Source: Streptomyces rimosus | GTDB taxonomy: Bacteria > Actinomycetota > Actinomycetes > Streptomycetales > Streptomycetaceae | Assembly (NCBI RefSeq): GCF_008704655.1 | Contig: NZ_CP023688.1 | Location: forward strand, 3,596,001 to 3,660,000 | Direction of reading: 5' to 3' | Length of the DNA: 64,000 bases | In this document: in pieces, positions 23,615 to 32,506 of the stretch | Layout: every line of letters begins with the position of its first letter | How positions within the stretch are numbered: the first letter of the stretch is position 1 | Made by a program: the position numbers and the translations under genes | The notes under the pieces: generated by a model | Seen by the model: only the letters and a program-made list of their open reading frames with translations | Told to the model about the DNA's origin: nothing | The model's database searches: none

Positions 23615-25291
23615 TCAGGCTCCGTACGCGTTCTGCTCCGCGAACCGGCGTGCCAGAGCCGTGAGCAGCTCGGGGGCGTCCTCGCGCGGCAGCACCGCCT
23701 CGATCAGCACCAGCTCGTGAGGCGTACGGGCGGCGAGCGCGAGCGCGTCGGCCAGCTCGGCGGGCGTCGTCACCCGCACCGCGACCGTGCCGGGGCCCGC
23801 GCCGAAGGCGGCGGGCAGGGCCGTGTAGTCCCAGGCGGCGATGTCGTTGTACGACGCGGTGGCGCCGTGGATGGCCCGCTCGACCGTGTAGCCGTCGTTG
23901 TTGACGACCACGATCACCGGGGCGGCGCCGTACCGGGCCATGGTGCCCAGTTCCTGCGCGGTCAGCTGGAGGGAGCCGTCCCCGATCACCAGCACCGAAC
24001 GCCGCTCGGGCGCGGCCAGTGCGGTACCGAGGGTGGCGGGCAGGGTGTAGCCGATCGAGCCCCACAGGGGCTGCCCGACGAAGCGGCCGTCCGCGGGCAG
24101 CGGCACTTCCTGGGCGCCGTAGAAAGCCGTGCCCTGCTCGGCGACGAGCACACTGCCCTCCGGCAGGAAAGACCCCACCGCGGACCACAGATGACGCTGC
24201 GTCAGCTCATCACCACCCACAACAGGCGGGCACGCGACACCCTCCCCGTACCCGTCCGGCACCGGCAGCCGTACGGCCCGCAGCACTTCACCCAGCCCGC
24301 CGACCGCCTCGGCCATGCCTATGCCCTCGTACACCGCGCGGCCCGCCGCCGCCCGCGACGGCCGCAGCTCGATGGTGCGCTCCGGAGCGAAGTGGTGGCT
24401 GAAGCCGCCGGTCACACTGTCCGAGACCGGGGCGCCGACCAGGATCAGACAGTCCGCGTCCTCGACGGCCGACCGGGCCCGCTTGTCGCTGATCTCACCG
24501 GTGTACGTACCGGCGAACCCTGCGGCGGTCTCGTCCAGCACGCCCTTTCCGCTGGAGAACACGGCGGACCGGACCGGCGCCGCGGCGAGCAGCTCGCGCA
24601 GTGGTCCGCGCAGCCCGTAACGCTCGGCCTCGTGCCCGGCCAACACGGTGACACTGCGCGCCCCGTCCAGCATGCGCGCACAGCTCGCGAGAAAGTCCCG
24701 CAACAACCCCTCATCCACCGGCTCCGCCGCTGCGAGCAGCGGCTCATCCGGAGCCGGAACCCGGGCCAGGACCACATCCGTCGGCAGGTTCAGGTGGACC
24801 GGCCTGCTCTGCCGCACCATGGCGCGCAGTACGCGGTCGATCTCCGCGGGCGCATTGTCCGCGGTCAGATCGGCGCGCGCCACGGTGACTTCGGCGAACA
24901 TCCGGCCGAAGTGACCGTAGTCGCCGTCCATCAGGGTGTGGTGCACCGGGCGGCCCGCCGTGGCGACCGTGGTGGCGGGCATGCCGGTGACGGCGACGAC
25001 CGGCACCGATTCGGCGTATGCGCCGGCGACGCCGTTGACGGCCGACAGCTCGCCGACGCCGAAGGTGGTGACGAGGGCGGCGGCGCCGCGCAGCCGGGCG
25101 TAGCCGTCGGCGGCGTAGGCGGCGTCCAGCTCGTTGCAGGTGCCCACCCAGACATGGTCCGGCGAGTCGGCGACCTGGTCGAGGAAGCCGAGGTTGTAGT
25201 CGCCGGGCACGCCGAAGAGGTGCGCGACGCCGAGCTCGCGCAGGCGGCGGAGGAGGTACGCGGCAACGGTGACGTGGGGGGTGTCCGACAT
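23615..25291 (-). CDS. thiamine-diphosphate-dependent 2-oxoacid decarboxylase (pyruvate/indolepyruvate decarboxylase type)
   Basis: This cytosolic enzyme decarboxylates a 2-oxo acid to an aldehyde. Landmarks are GVPGDYNLGFLDQV and the catalytic Glu in GTCNELDAAYAADGYAR (~52), the catalytic HH pair in RPVHHTLMDGDYGHF (~115), and the thiamine/Mg motif GDGSLQLTAQE...NNDGYTVE (~425-460). The HH pair separates it from acetolactate synthases. At 558 residues it is full length. Substrate (pyruvate, phenyl- or indolepyruvate, branched oxoacid) is not decidable. It is divergent from a MarR regulator with two operators between. Confidence 0.92.
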   Translation of the reverse strand: MSDTPHVTVAAYLLRRLRELGVAHLFGVPGDYNLGFLDQVADSPDHVWVGTCNELDAAYAADGYARLRGAAALVTTFGVGELSAVNGVAGAYAESVPVVAVTGMPATTVATAGRPVHHTLMDGDYGHFGRMFAEVTVARADLTADNAPAEIDRVLRAMVRQSRPVHLNLPTDVVLARVPAPDEPLLAAAEPVDEGLLRDFLASCARMLDGARSVTVLAGHEAERYGLRGPLRELLAAAPVRSAVFSSGKGVLDETAAGFAGTYTGEISDKRARSAVEDADCLILVGAPVSDSVTGGFSHHFAPERTIELRPSRAAAGRAVYEGIGMAEAVGGLGEVLRAVRLPVPDGYGEGVACPPVVGGDELTQRHLWSAVGSFLPEGSVLVAEQGTAFYGAQEVPLPADGRFVGQPLWGSIGYTLPATLGTALAAPERRSVLVIGDGSLQLTAQELGTMARYGAAPVIVVVNNDGYTVERAIHGATASYNDIAAWDYTALPAAFGAGPGTVAVRVTTPAELADALALAARTPHELVLIEAVLPREDAPELLTALARRFAEQNAYGA

Positions 25292-25327
25292 GACGTGACC
25301 GGCCTTTCTTCACACATGAACCTTTTA

Positions 25328-25393
25328 GGTCAAGGTCGTTGACCCAAGTCGCGACCCTACGGAACCCCGGGATAAAATGTCAACATGCTTGAC
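25328..25393. promoter_or_regulatory. twin GTCAA-N5-TTGAC operators
   Basis: GGTCAA-GGTCG-TTGACC (25328-25344) and GTCAA-CATGC-TTGAC (25379-25393) have the same arms and 5-base spacer, 50 bases apart. They lie between the divergent decarboxylase and MarR genes; the second covers the MarR start codon, so the regulator would repress itself. Confidence 0.85.
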
Positions 25394-25870
25394 CCAAATC
25401 GTCCGGACGCCTTCGACCGCGACTTCACCCTCTTCTACTTCGCCTACCGCGCGTTCACCGGAGCGGCCGACGAAGCCCTCACCGAACACGGCATGGGCCG
25501 GGCCCACCACCGCATCCTGACCTTCCTCGCGTACTCCCCCGGCATGAGCGTCGGCGAGCTGTGCCACACGCTCCAGCTCACCAAGCAGGCCATCAACGGG
25601 CCGCTGCGCAAGCTCACCGAGGAGCGGATGGTGCGGATGACGCCCGGGGCACAGGACCGGCGCCGCAAGGAACTCCACCTCACCGACCGCGGCGCGGAAC
25701 TCGAACGCAAGCTCCACGAACGCCAGCGGACGCTGTTCGCCGCGGCCCTGGAGGAAGCGGGCCCGGAGGCGGCCGAAGGCTGGCGGGCGATGCTGGCGCC
25801 CCTGGCCGGCCGGGACTGGACGGCGTTCACCGCCTCCGTGGCCGAGCGACGCACATCCCAGCAGCCGTAG
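25385..25870 (+). CDS. MarR family regulator
   Basis: This 161-residue regulator has the winged helix at ~55-105 (YSPGMSVGELCHTLQLTKQAINGPLRKLTEERMVRM, DRRRKELHLTDRG). The start ATG 25385 lies inside a palindrome; there is no ribosome site, so the message may be leaderless. It is divergent from the decarboxylase and presumably represses it until a substrate or aromatic/oxoacid ligand binds. One Cys (GELCHTL) lies in the first helix of the HTH. Confidence 0.9.
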   Translation: MLDPNRPDAFDRDFTLFYFAYRAFTGAADEALTEHGMGRAHHRILTFLAYSPGMSVGELCHTLQLTKQAINGPLRKLTEERMVRMTPGAQDRRRKELHLTDRGAELERKLHERQRTLFAAALEEAGPEAAEGWRAMLAPLAGRDWTAFTASVAERRTSQQP

Positions 25871-25888
25871 CCGTACCGCCGCCCCCCG

Positions 25889-26098
25889 TCAGAACAACGG
25901 CTGCTGCCCCGGGAACGGCGGCTCCTCCGGGTCGAACAGCCGCTCGGCGGGGGCCATCATCGGGGCGATACGGCGGGAGCCGGGGCACGACACGAGCTCC
26001 AGCACGGTCCGTCGCCCCGGCGGGTCGTGCCGGGCGAAACGTCCGCCGACGACGGCGATCTCTCGACTGCATACGGGGCAGGGGCGACGCGGTGACAT
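25889..26098 (-). CDS. small CxxC protein
   Basis: This is a 69-residue hypothetical protein starting MSPRRPCPVCSREIAVVGG, with a CPVC pair, an ELVSCPGS cysteine and an acidic, Phe/Pro-rich end (FDPEEPPFPGQQPLF). The three cysteines, a histidine (RHDP) and the short length suggest a zinc ribbon. ATG 26098 has a GAGGA site too close to act normally. It is convergent with the MarR gene, whose stop is 18 bases away. Function is unknown. Confidence 0.6.
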   Translation of the reverse strand: MSPRRPCPVCSREIAVVGGRFARHDPPGRRTVLELVSCPGSRRIAPMMAPAERLFDPEEPPFPGQQPLF

Positions 26099-26333
26099 TT
26101 CCTCAGTGTCTCCCGAGTACGCCCCGGAGATGCGCGGCGGGTGGCGCGAGATCCGCCCCGCCCCCGTCGCACCGCGCGCCGCACGCGCCATAGGAGTGCG
26201 CCGTACCGCACATCCGTGCCCCCGCACCACAGGGTGGCCCCAGGTTCGGGCCACCGTGGCCCTGGGAAACAAGGGAAGGGGCCGGTGACACCCCGGGGGT
26301 GACGTGATGACACGGATGCGGAGAGGACGAGCG

Positions 26334-27233
26334 GTGCGCAAGGGACAGGCGGTGGCCGCGGGGCTGCTGGTGGTGGCCGTGACGGCCGGCTGCAAGACGG
26401 TGGTGATCACGCCGTCCGGCGGCTACTCGCCCACGGCGGCGTCCCTGCAGAGCCATACGCCCCAGCGCGCGGAAGCACACCCGGCGCCGGCGCGCACCCC
26501 CACCCGGACGCCCCCCAAACGGCCCCGCCCCACCAAGCCGAAGAAGCCCGCCAAGCCCAAGCTCAAGCGGCCCAAGCCCGTCAAGCACGCGCGCGGCCCC
26601 GCGCAAACCGTCCTCGCCCAGGGCTCCCGCGGCCCCCGGGTCCGAGCACTCCAGGCCCGGCTGGCGCAGCTGTCGCACTTCGTCCAGAAGCCCACCGGCT
26701 ACTACGGCCGGCGCACCGCCGCGTCCGTCTCGGCCTTCCAGCGCAAACACGGCCTGCGCGGCACCGGCACCCTCGACAAGGCGACCTGGAACACCCTGCG
26801 CGCCCTCACCCGCCCGCCCACCCGCCCCGAGATGTACCCGACCACCAGCAGGCCGGTCGCCGCCCCCGACCCCCGCTGCCTGAAGGGCCGGGTCCTGTGC
26901 GTCAGCAAGCAGAGCAACACCCTCGCGTGGATGGTGAACGGCCAGGTGCGCGCCACGATGGACGTCCGTTTCGGCGCCCAGTACACCCCCACCCGGGAAG
27001 GTACGTTCCGGGTCGGCCTCAAGAGCCGCCGCCACGTCTCGTCGATCTACCACACACCCATGCCGTACGCGATGTTCTTCAGCGGCGGCCAGGCCATCCA
27101 CTTCTCCCCGGACTTCGCCGCCCACGGCTACCGAGGCGCCAGCCACGGCTGCGTGAACGTAAGAGACAAAACCAAGATCGCCACCCTCTTCCAACAGGTC
27201 AGAGTGGGCGACAAGGTGGTCATCTACAAATAG
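26334..27233 (+). CDS. L,D-transpeptidase lipoprotein with peptidoglycan-binding domain
   Basis: This envelope enzyme makes or edits 3-3 peptidoglycan cross-links. From GTG 26334 (good GAGAGGA ribosome site) it has a lipoprotein signal with lipobox VTAGC, then a Pro/Lys-rich spacer, a PG_binding_1 repeat (SRGPRVRALQARLAQL to RTAASVSAFQRKHGLRGTGTLD), and a YkuD catalytic domain ending HGYRGASHGCVNV, whose SHGC holds the nucleophile. Total 299 residues. An upstream GTG (26304) is in frame but would misplace the signal peptide. Confidence 0.92.
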   Translation: MRKGQAVAAGLLVVAVTAGCKTVVITPSGGYSPTAASLQSHTPQRAEAHPAPARTPTRTPPKRPRPTKPKKPAKPKLKRPKPVKHARGPAQTVLAQGSRGPRVRALQARLAQLSHFVQKPTGYYGRRTAASVSAFQRKHGLRGTGTLDKATWNTLRALTRPPTRPEMYPTTSRPVAAPDPRCLKGRVLCVSKQSNTLAWMVNGQVRATMDVRFGAQYTPTREGTFRVGLKSRRHVSSIYHTPMPYAMFFSGGQAIHFSPDFAAHGYRGASHGCVNVRDKTKIATLFQQVRVGDKVVIYK

Positions 27234-27492
27234 ACAACCCGCACGAACAGGCCCGGCCCGAAGAAAAAACCCACCCGATCCTCAGCCATCAATTGAGCAC
27301 CCCCCACCCACAGCAACCACGCCCGCGAGAGCGGCGCCGGCTTAGGCGCATGAGGCAGCGCGGGCAGGGCCGGGGGAACGTGCCCCGCCCGCGCCGGTGC
27401 GACGAGCCGTTGGTACGGGGGGAACCCCGGCTCGTGCGCGAGCCGATGACCAGTCGGCTTCACTACGTACTGCGCCAGGGGCCCGGAAAATG

Positions 27493-28587
27493 TCACACCT
27501 GCGCGATGCCGGGTGCGCCGGGGGTGGTGGTGACGGTGGCGGGGTCGGACGCGGTCCGGTGGGCGCCGGGGTGTGGGCGGCCGAAGGAGGGGCGGTGCCC
27601 GTGGCGGTCGTCGTCCTCGTCGTTGCCCCGGCCGTCCTTGCCGTGGCCTTGTCCGCGGCCGCCCTGGCCGTGGTCGTCGCGGCCGTGGTCGCCCCGGCCG
27701 TCGCCGTCGTAGCGTCCGCCTTCGTACTTGTCGCCGTTGCCATTGCCGTTGCCGTGGGACAGGAACTGGCGGCAGAAGGCGTGCACCTTGTCCGCACCGC
27801 CGGCGGCACGCTCCAGGCGGCGCAGGGTGTCCTGGCCGAGGCCGGACTTGCGGGAGACGTACGTACGGCAGAAGGAGGAGCCGAGCCGGTGCTTCTCCTT
27901 GGCGTCCGGTTTGCGGTCGCGGTCGTCGCCGGGGCGGCTTCCGGCGTCGCCGGGCGCGTCCTGGCCGGGGGTGCTCTGTCCGGGGGCGGGCGACTGCGCG
28001 CCGCCGGTGCCGCCGTCGCCACCGGTGTCGGTGGCCAGCGGTCCGGGCCGGTCGGTGGTGCTGGCGTCGGGCACCGGTGAGGTGCCGCCGGTGGTCGTGT
28101 CCGTGCCGTCGGTGGCGGGCGGGCCTGGGGTCTCGGCGGCCGAGACGCTGGTCGCCGGGCCCGGGGCGGCGCCGCCGTGGAAGGGCGTGGGCAGCACGCC
28201 GACGCCGGCGGCCACGGCGACGCCGCCGAGCGCGCAGCCCGCCAGCGCCACCATGAATCCGCGCCGGAGCGGGCGCCCGAAGCGGGGGCGCGCGGCAGGT
28301 CCGCCGCGCGGGGCCCGTACGGTGCCCAGCTCGGCCGTGTCGGCGCCACCGGCCGGGGCCGCGACGGGCGCGGAGGCGTCGGCGCGCGCCTGTCTGAAGG
28401 CGGCGACGGCGGCTTCCTCGCCGGGCAGCGCCTCGTCGGGGGCCGTGCTCCGGCCGGCCGCCGCGGCGGTGTTCAGCAGGGCGGTGAGTTCCGCGGCGCC
28501 GACGCCGTCCGGGGAACCGGCGGGTTCGCCGCGCAGCAGTCGCTCCGCGGCCTCCTCGTCGAGCCAGTTGTACCGGTCGTCGGCCAT
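27493..28587 (-). CDS. membrane-anchored protein coupled to an ECF sigma factor (probable regulator, His/Gly/Asp-rich tail)
   Basis: This 364-residue protein has a cytosolic N-terminal part (MADDRYNWLDEEAAERLLRG...), one hydrophobic segment at ~110-128 (GFMVALAGCALGGVAVAAGVG) and a long extracytoplasmic part. A short cysteine-containing domain (LGSSFCRTYVSRKSGL...HAFCRQFLSHG) is followed by a low-complexity tail rich in Gly, Asp and His. Its ATG overlaps the sigma stop (TGATG), and such coupling is typical of anti-sigma factors, although no ZAS zinc motif is visible. The tail could bind metal. I do not recognise the family. Confidence 0.65.
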   Translation of the reverse strand: MADDRYNWLDEEAAERLLRGEPAGSPDGVGAAELTALLNTAAAAGRSTAPDEALPGEEAAVAAFRQARADASAPVAAPAGGADTAELGTVRAPRGGPAARPRFGRPLRRGFMVALAGCALGGVAVAAGVGVLPTPFHGGAAPGPATSVSAAETPGPPATDGTDTTTGGTSPVPDASTTDRPGPLATDTGGDGGTGGAQSPAPGQSTPGQDAPGDAGSRPGDDRDRKPDAKEKHRLGSSFCRTYVSRKSGLGQDTLRRLERAAGGADKVHAFCRQFLSHGNGNGNGDKYEGGRYDGDGRGDHGRDDHGQGGRGQGHGKDGRGNDEDDDRHGHRPSFGRPHPGAHRTASDPATVTTTPGAPGIAQV

Positions 28588-29330
28588 CACATGTCCTTCT
28601 GCGTTCGTGCGGCCGTTTCCGTCACACCCGGTACGTACGATTCCGCCGCGCCCTCACCCCGTCCGGTGCCCTGCACAGGCACCCCGCCCATGGAACCTCC
28701 CAGGGGCCCGCCGCCCTTGCCGCGGTCGCCGCCGCGGCCGGGCCCGGCGTCGCCGCCGTCCTCGCCGCCGTCGCCGAGCAGGTCGGCCAGCCGCCGCAGT
28801 CCGCGGTGCGCCGCGGTGCGTACCGCGCCGGGCCGCTTGCCGAGCACTCCGGCGGCGCTCTTCGCGTCCAGGCCGACCACGACCCGCAGGACGACGGCTT
28901 CGGCCTGGTCCTGCGGGAGCCGGGAGATGAGGCGGAAGGTGCGGCCGGTGCCGAGGGCTTCCATGGCCTCGTCTGCGGTGTCCGATGCGCCGGGTTTGTC
29001 GGCGAGTTCGGTCTCGTCGCCGCCGACCGCCGGGCGGCGGCCGCGCATCCGCAGGTGGTCCAGGGCCCGGTTGCGGGCTATCCGCGCGGCCCAGCCCCGG
29101 AAGCGGTCGGCGTCGCCGCTGAAGCGGGACAGGTCGCGGGTGATCTGGAGCCAGGCTTCGGAGGCGACGTCCTCGGCGTCCGCATCACCCACCAAGGTCC
29201 GTACATATCCGACAATCCGGGGATGTACGGCGCGGTAGACGGTACGGAACGCCGCCTCGTCTCCGTCCTGCGCCGCCTGTACGGCGACCGTCAGCCGGCC
29301 GTCGTCCGGCTGAATGTCGTCCCCTCGCAC
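28587..29330 (-). CDS. ECF-type RNA polymerase sigma factor
   Basis: This alternative sigma factor has region 2 (TVYRAVHPRIVGYVRTLVGD to FRGWAARIARNRALDHLR) and region 4 (LPQDQAEAVVLRVVVGLDAKSAAGVLGKRPGAVRTAAHRGLRRL). A Gly-rich tail of ~50 residues follows region 4. GTG 29330 (247 residues) has an AGGA site at correct spacing; GTG 29348 is also possible. The overlapping downstream membrane protein is probably its regulator. The frame stays open upstream as far as 29696, but that part shows no family similarity. Confidence 0.88.
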   Translation of the reverse strand: MRGDDIQPDDGRLTVAVQAAQDGDEAAFRTVYRAVHPRIVGYVRTLVGDADAEDVASEAWLQITRDLSRFSGDADRFRGWAARIARNRALDHLRMRGRRPAVGGDETELADKPGASDTADEAMEALGTGRTFRLISRLPQDQAEAVVLRVVVGLDAKSAAGVLGKRPGAVRTAAHRGLRRLADLLGDGGEDGGDAGPGRGGDRGKGGGPLGGSMGGVPVQGTGRGEGAAESYVPGVTETAARTQKDM

Positions 29331-29702
29331 GGGTCCATCCTGTCGCACGCGGAAAGTCCGCCGCCCGGTCCTCGCTGATTCGCTGTTTTCTGGGACCGCG
29401 GGTACTGCTGGTAACCCGTGTGTCCCCGCTGACGGTAACCCGACCCGCCCGCGCCCCGGGCATCCGGGCCGTTCCGGCCCGCCGCTCCGCACCGCCGGAC
29501 GGGTACGCCCGGCGACCGCGCCGGGCAGCGCGGACCCGCACGCTACGGGTACGGCACACCTCGCGTCCAGAGCCCACCACCCGACCGGCCAGGGGCCCCG
29601 GGCGCACGGTACGGGCGACACCGCACCGCGCGCCCCCTGTGACGCTTTCGCGGCGCGCGGCGCTGTAGGGAACAGGGGCCTTTCACGGGGCCCCACTGGA
29701 AC
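29331..29702. other. non-coding stretch between sigma gene and hexosaminidase
   Basis: No gene is supported here; open frames are shadows of GC-rich composition. It should hold the sigma-factor promoter near its left end. A small hairpin (GGGGCC...GGCCCC) lies around 29670-29690. No convincing -35/-10 pair is visible. Confidence 0.5.
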
Positions 29703-29746
29703 GACGGCCGGGGCCTCTCCTGTGGGGGGTGGCGGCCCCGGTCGTC
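29703..29746 (-). terminator. terminator downstream of the hexosaminidase gene
   Basis: GACGGCCGGGGCC (29703-29715) pairs with GGCCCCGGTCGTC (29734-29746), 12 of 13 positions, around an 18-base loop, 29 bases after the hexosaminidase stop. No U-tract. Confidence 0.7.
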
Positions 29747-29774
29747 CCCTCCCGCCGCAGCCGGCCTTGGCCGC

Positions 29775-31400
29775 TCAGACCTGGTTGGCCAGCTTCTTGA
29801 AGTCCTCCCAGGACAGGGCCGGCTCGCGGCGATCCCAGACCTTCTGCGCCAGCGCGCGCAGCGGCATCCGGATGCCGTCGGCGACCTGCTGCTGCGTCTG
29901 CTCACCGGCCAGGTCGCACCACACCGCGAAGCGCGCCCCCAGCACCCGGTCGGGCCCGGACGACGACTCCGGTACGGGCTCGGTGCCGCGCAGCACCCCG
30001 GGGGTCCACTGCTTGTAGATCCGCTCGCCGGTCGGGTACGGCATGTTGTTGGGCTCGCCGAGGACGTAATAGAGGTACTCGTCGTTGAGGTTGACCACCT
30101 TGCGGTTCTCGCGCAGGTACTCGGCCGGCTCCCGGGCGCCGATCTCCTTGCCCGTCCAGTAGGCGACGGTGCGGTGGGGGTCGGGCTCGACGTCCGTGTC
30201 CGGGAAGTAGCCGTCGTTCCACGCCTCGACGTACTGGGCGCCGGCCGCGCGCACGGTCTTATCCCGGTCGTTGAGCCAGCCGGTGGCCAGGTCCTCGATG
30301 GTGGCGCCGTCCCCGTACTTCTCCCGGGCCGCGCGGGCCAGCTGCGGATAGTTCTCGGCGGGCGCCCGGTCGGCGAGCGCGCGGTACTCGTCGCCGCCGA
30401 GGTGCCAGTGCTTGCCGGGGAAGAGCGGGGCGAATTCGCGCAGCAGGTCGTCCACGATCTCGGCGGCCCCCGGCTGCGAGATGTCCATCGCGCCGCGCTC
30501 GGTCCGCCCGTCGGCGGAGCGCAGCTGGAGGTCGGGGTGGGCTTTGAGCACGGCGCCCAGGTGGCCGGGCGAGTCGATCTCCGGGATGACGGTGACGTGC
30601 AGCCCCCTGGCCACCTCGACCAGGTGCCGGACCTGGTCCTTGGTCAGATGGTCGGCCGAGACGATCTCGGGGTGCTGCTCACTCTCGATGCGGAACGCCT
30701 GGTCGTCGGAGAAGTGCAGCTGGAGCTGGTTGAGCTTGAGGCCGGCGAGGTCGCGGATGCGGTCCTCGATCCACCGGGCGTCGAAGTGCTTGCGCGCGAT
30801 GTCCAGCATGAAGCCGCGCTGGGCGCGGTCGGGCCGGTCCTCGATGGTGCCTTCGGGGACGCCGCCGGAGGCCCGTACGGACTGCAGGACGGTGCGGGTG
30901 GCGTTGAAGATCCCGGCGTCGGTGGGGGCGGTGAGGGTCAGGCGGGTGCCGCGGGCGGTGACGGTGTACGCCTCGTCGGCGGTGTCGTACACGGGGGCGT
31001 TGTCGGCGCGCCCGGCCCCGTCGCCGTCCGAGAGTTTCAGCTCGACGTCACCGGGCCGTACGGTCTGCTTCCCCCAGACCGTACGCAGGCCGCCCAGCTC
31101 CCGGGCGAAGCGCTCGGCCTCGTCGGCGACCGGGCTCTTCTCGCCCGCGGGCACCACGACGCGAGCCTGCTTGCCGGGCCGCCAGCCGCGCCCCTCGGCC
31201 GCGCTGAATTTCTGTACGGCGGGCACGGTGCGCGGCGGTCCCTGCACCGGGTCCCAGGTCGGGGTGGGTGCGGCGGACGGGGAGCGGCCGCTCTCGCCCC
31301 GCTGCGGGGTGCCGCTGCCCGAGCAGCCCGCGACGGCCAGTGCGGTGAGGGCTGCCGCCACCCCCGCCGTGATCGTCGCGGTCAGTTTTCCGGTCCTCAT
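29775..31400 (-). CDS. beta-N-acetylhexosaminidase (GH20) lipoprotein
   Basis: This surface lipoprotein releases terminal GlcNAc from chitin or peptidoglycan fragments. It has a signal with lipobox AVAGC (Cys ~26), a GH20b-type N-terminal domain (~60-185), and the GH20 barrel starting RGFMLDIARKHFD. Catalytic D-E is in HLGGDEY near 345, with VIPEIDSPGH before and AVWCDLAGEQTQQQVADGI near the end. At 541 residues it is full length. ATG 31400 is preceded by a purine-rich site. No DasR-type palindrome was found upstream. Confidence 0.93.
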   Translation of the reverse strand: MRTGKLTATITAGVAAALTALAVAGCSGSGTPQRGESGRSPSAAPTPTWDPVQGPPRTVPAVQKFSAAEGRGWRPGKQARVVVPAGEKSPVADEAERFARELGGLRTVWGKQTVRPGDVELKLSDGDGAGRADNAPVYDTADEAYTVTARGTRLTLTAPTDAGIFNATRTVLQSVRASGGVPEGTIEDRPDRAQRGFMLDIARKHFDARWIEDRIRDLAGLKLNQLQLHFSDDQAFRIESEQHPEIVSADHLTKDQVRHLVEVARGLHVTVIPEIDSPGHLGAVLKAHPDLQLRSADGRTERGAMDISQPGAAEIVDDLLREFAPLFPGKHWHLGGDEYRALADRAPAENYPQLARAAREKYGDGATIEDLATGWLNDRDKTVRAAGAQYVEAWNDGYFPDTDVEPDPHRTVAYWTGKEIGAREPAEYLRENRKVVNLNDEYLYYVLGEPNNMPYPTGERIYKQWTPGVLRGTEPVPESSSGPDRVLGARFAVWCDLAGEQTQQQVADGIRMPLRALAQKVWDRREPALSWEDFKKLANQV

Positions 31401-31642
31401 ATACGCAAAACCTCCCTTTCCGGGGCGAAGGTATTGCCTGGTGACAGAGGTTTCCGTCCACTACGCGCGCGGAATCTCTATCATTCGGGTGAAATTCGTG
31501 CATCCGTCGGACAGTGATCGACAGACGTCGTTACGGTGGCGTCTCACCCGCTCACCCCTCCCGGAGCCCACGGCCCCGCGCGATCCGTCGCGGCCGCGTA
31601 CTCCGGCCGCCCTGATCCGGCGTTCTCCACCCCGAGGAGCCC

Positions 31643-32245
31643 ATGCAGCCCAGCGATATCCCGGCCGCCCCGCCGACACCGCTGCGCGCTCCCCGGCCCG
31701 CCACACCCTCCCAGACGCGCCCGTCGGCGCCCCCACCGCCTCCCGGCCCCGCCGCCCGGCCCCGTACGGCCGGCCTGGCGCGGCTGAACGCCGCGGCCCC
31801 CGACGCCGCCGAGGCCGCCCTGCTGCGCTGCTGCGCGAGCCGCCGCTGGGCCCGCCGCCTGGCCGCGCACCGCCCGTACCCGGACCTGGACGCCCTGCTG
31901 GCCGCCGCCGACGAGGCGAGCTACGACCTGACGCCGGACGACCTGGACGAGGCGCTGGCCGGGGAGACCGCCTCGCCGCGCCCGCTGGTCGGCGCGCGCG
32001 GGCGGGGCACGCTCGCGGCACACACCGCGCTGCGCGCGGCCCAGGCCGAGTACGAGCGCCGGTTCCGCCACTCTTTCGTGGTCTGCCTGGACGGCTTCCG
32101 CGACGCCGAGGTGCTGAACGCGGTGCTCACCGCGATCCACGACCGGCTCGGCAATGAACCCGAGGAGGAGCGGGCCCTCGCCGCCGACGAGCTGCGCCGG
32201 ATCGCCCGCGGCCGGCTGGCCCACCTCGCGGCGTCCCGGGCCTGA
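31643..32245 (+). CDS. OHCU decarboxylase-like protein lacking the active-site HP motif
   Basis: This 200-residue protein has a Pro-rich leader of ~42 residues, then the OHCU (2-oxo-4-hydroxy-4-carboxy-5-ureidoimidazoline) decarboxylase helical fold: LLRCCASRRWARRLAAHRPY, AAQAEYERRFRHSFVVCLDGF, EEERALAADELRRIARGRL. The family normally decarboxylates OHCU to S-allantoin. The loop that usually reads H-P-x-[IL]-G, bearing the catalytic His, is here LAGETASPRPLVG, without His. Whether it still acts in urate breakdown is doubtful. No other ureide gene is nearby. ATG 31643 follows a CGAGGAG ribosome site. Confidence 0.75.
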   Translation: MQPSDIPAAPPTPLRAPRPATPSQTRPSAPPPPPGPAARPRTAGLARLNAAAPDAAEAALLRCCASRRWARRLAAHRPYPDLDALLAAADEASYDLTPDDLDEALAGETASPRPLVGARGRGTLAAHTALRAAQAEYERRFRHSFVVCLDGFRDAEVLNAVLTAIHDRLGNEPEEERALAADELRRIARGRLAHLAASRA

Positions 32246-32506
32246 GGGCCCGGCACGCCGGTCCGCGGGGCCCGCAGGTCCCGGCCGCCCGGCCCGCCCC
32301 CTACCCCGTCCCCCCGCCTCCCGTACAGGGCCGGACCGCCCTGGTGCGATAGTCCGTACGTGCCTGTTTGATCACACCTGAGGACCCCGGCGGGAGGAAC
32401 CGACAGTCCGTCGCTACGATGGCCGGGGCCGGTGGACCGTACCCGGCCGGGCCAGACCGACAGAGAAGCCGGCAGGCCCCAATCCCCGCTCCCGGAGGGT
32501 TTTTCC

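Noticed and set aside
31401..31470. possible DasR-type operator before the hexosaminidase
   Set aside because: AGTGG-like half-sites are present but no palindrome of the dre type was found.
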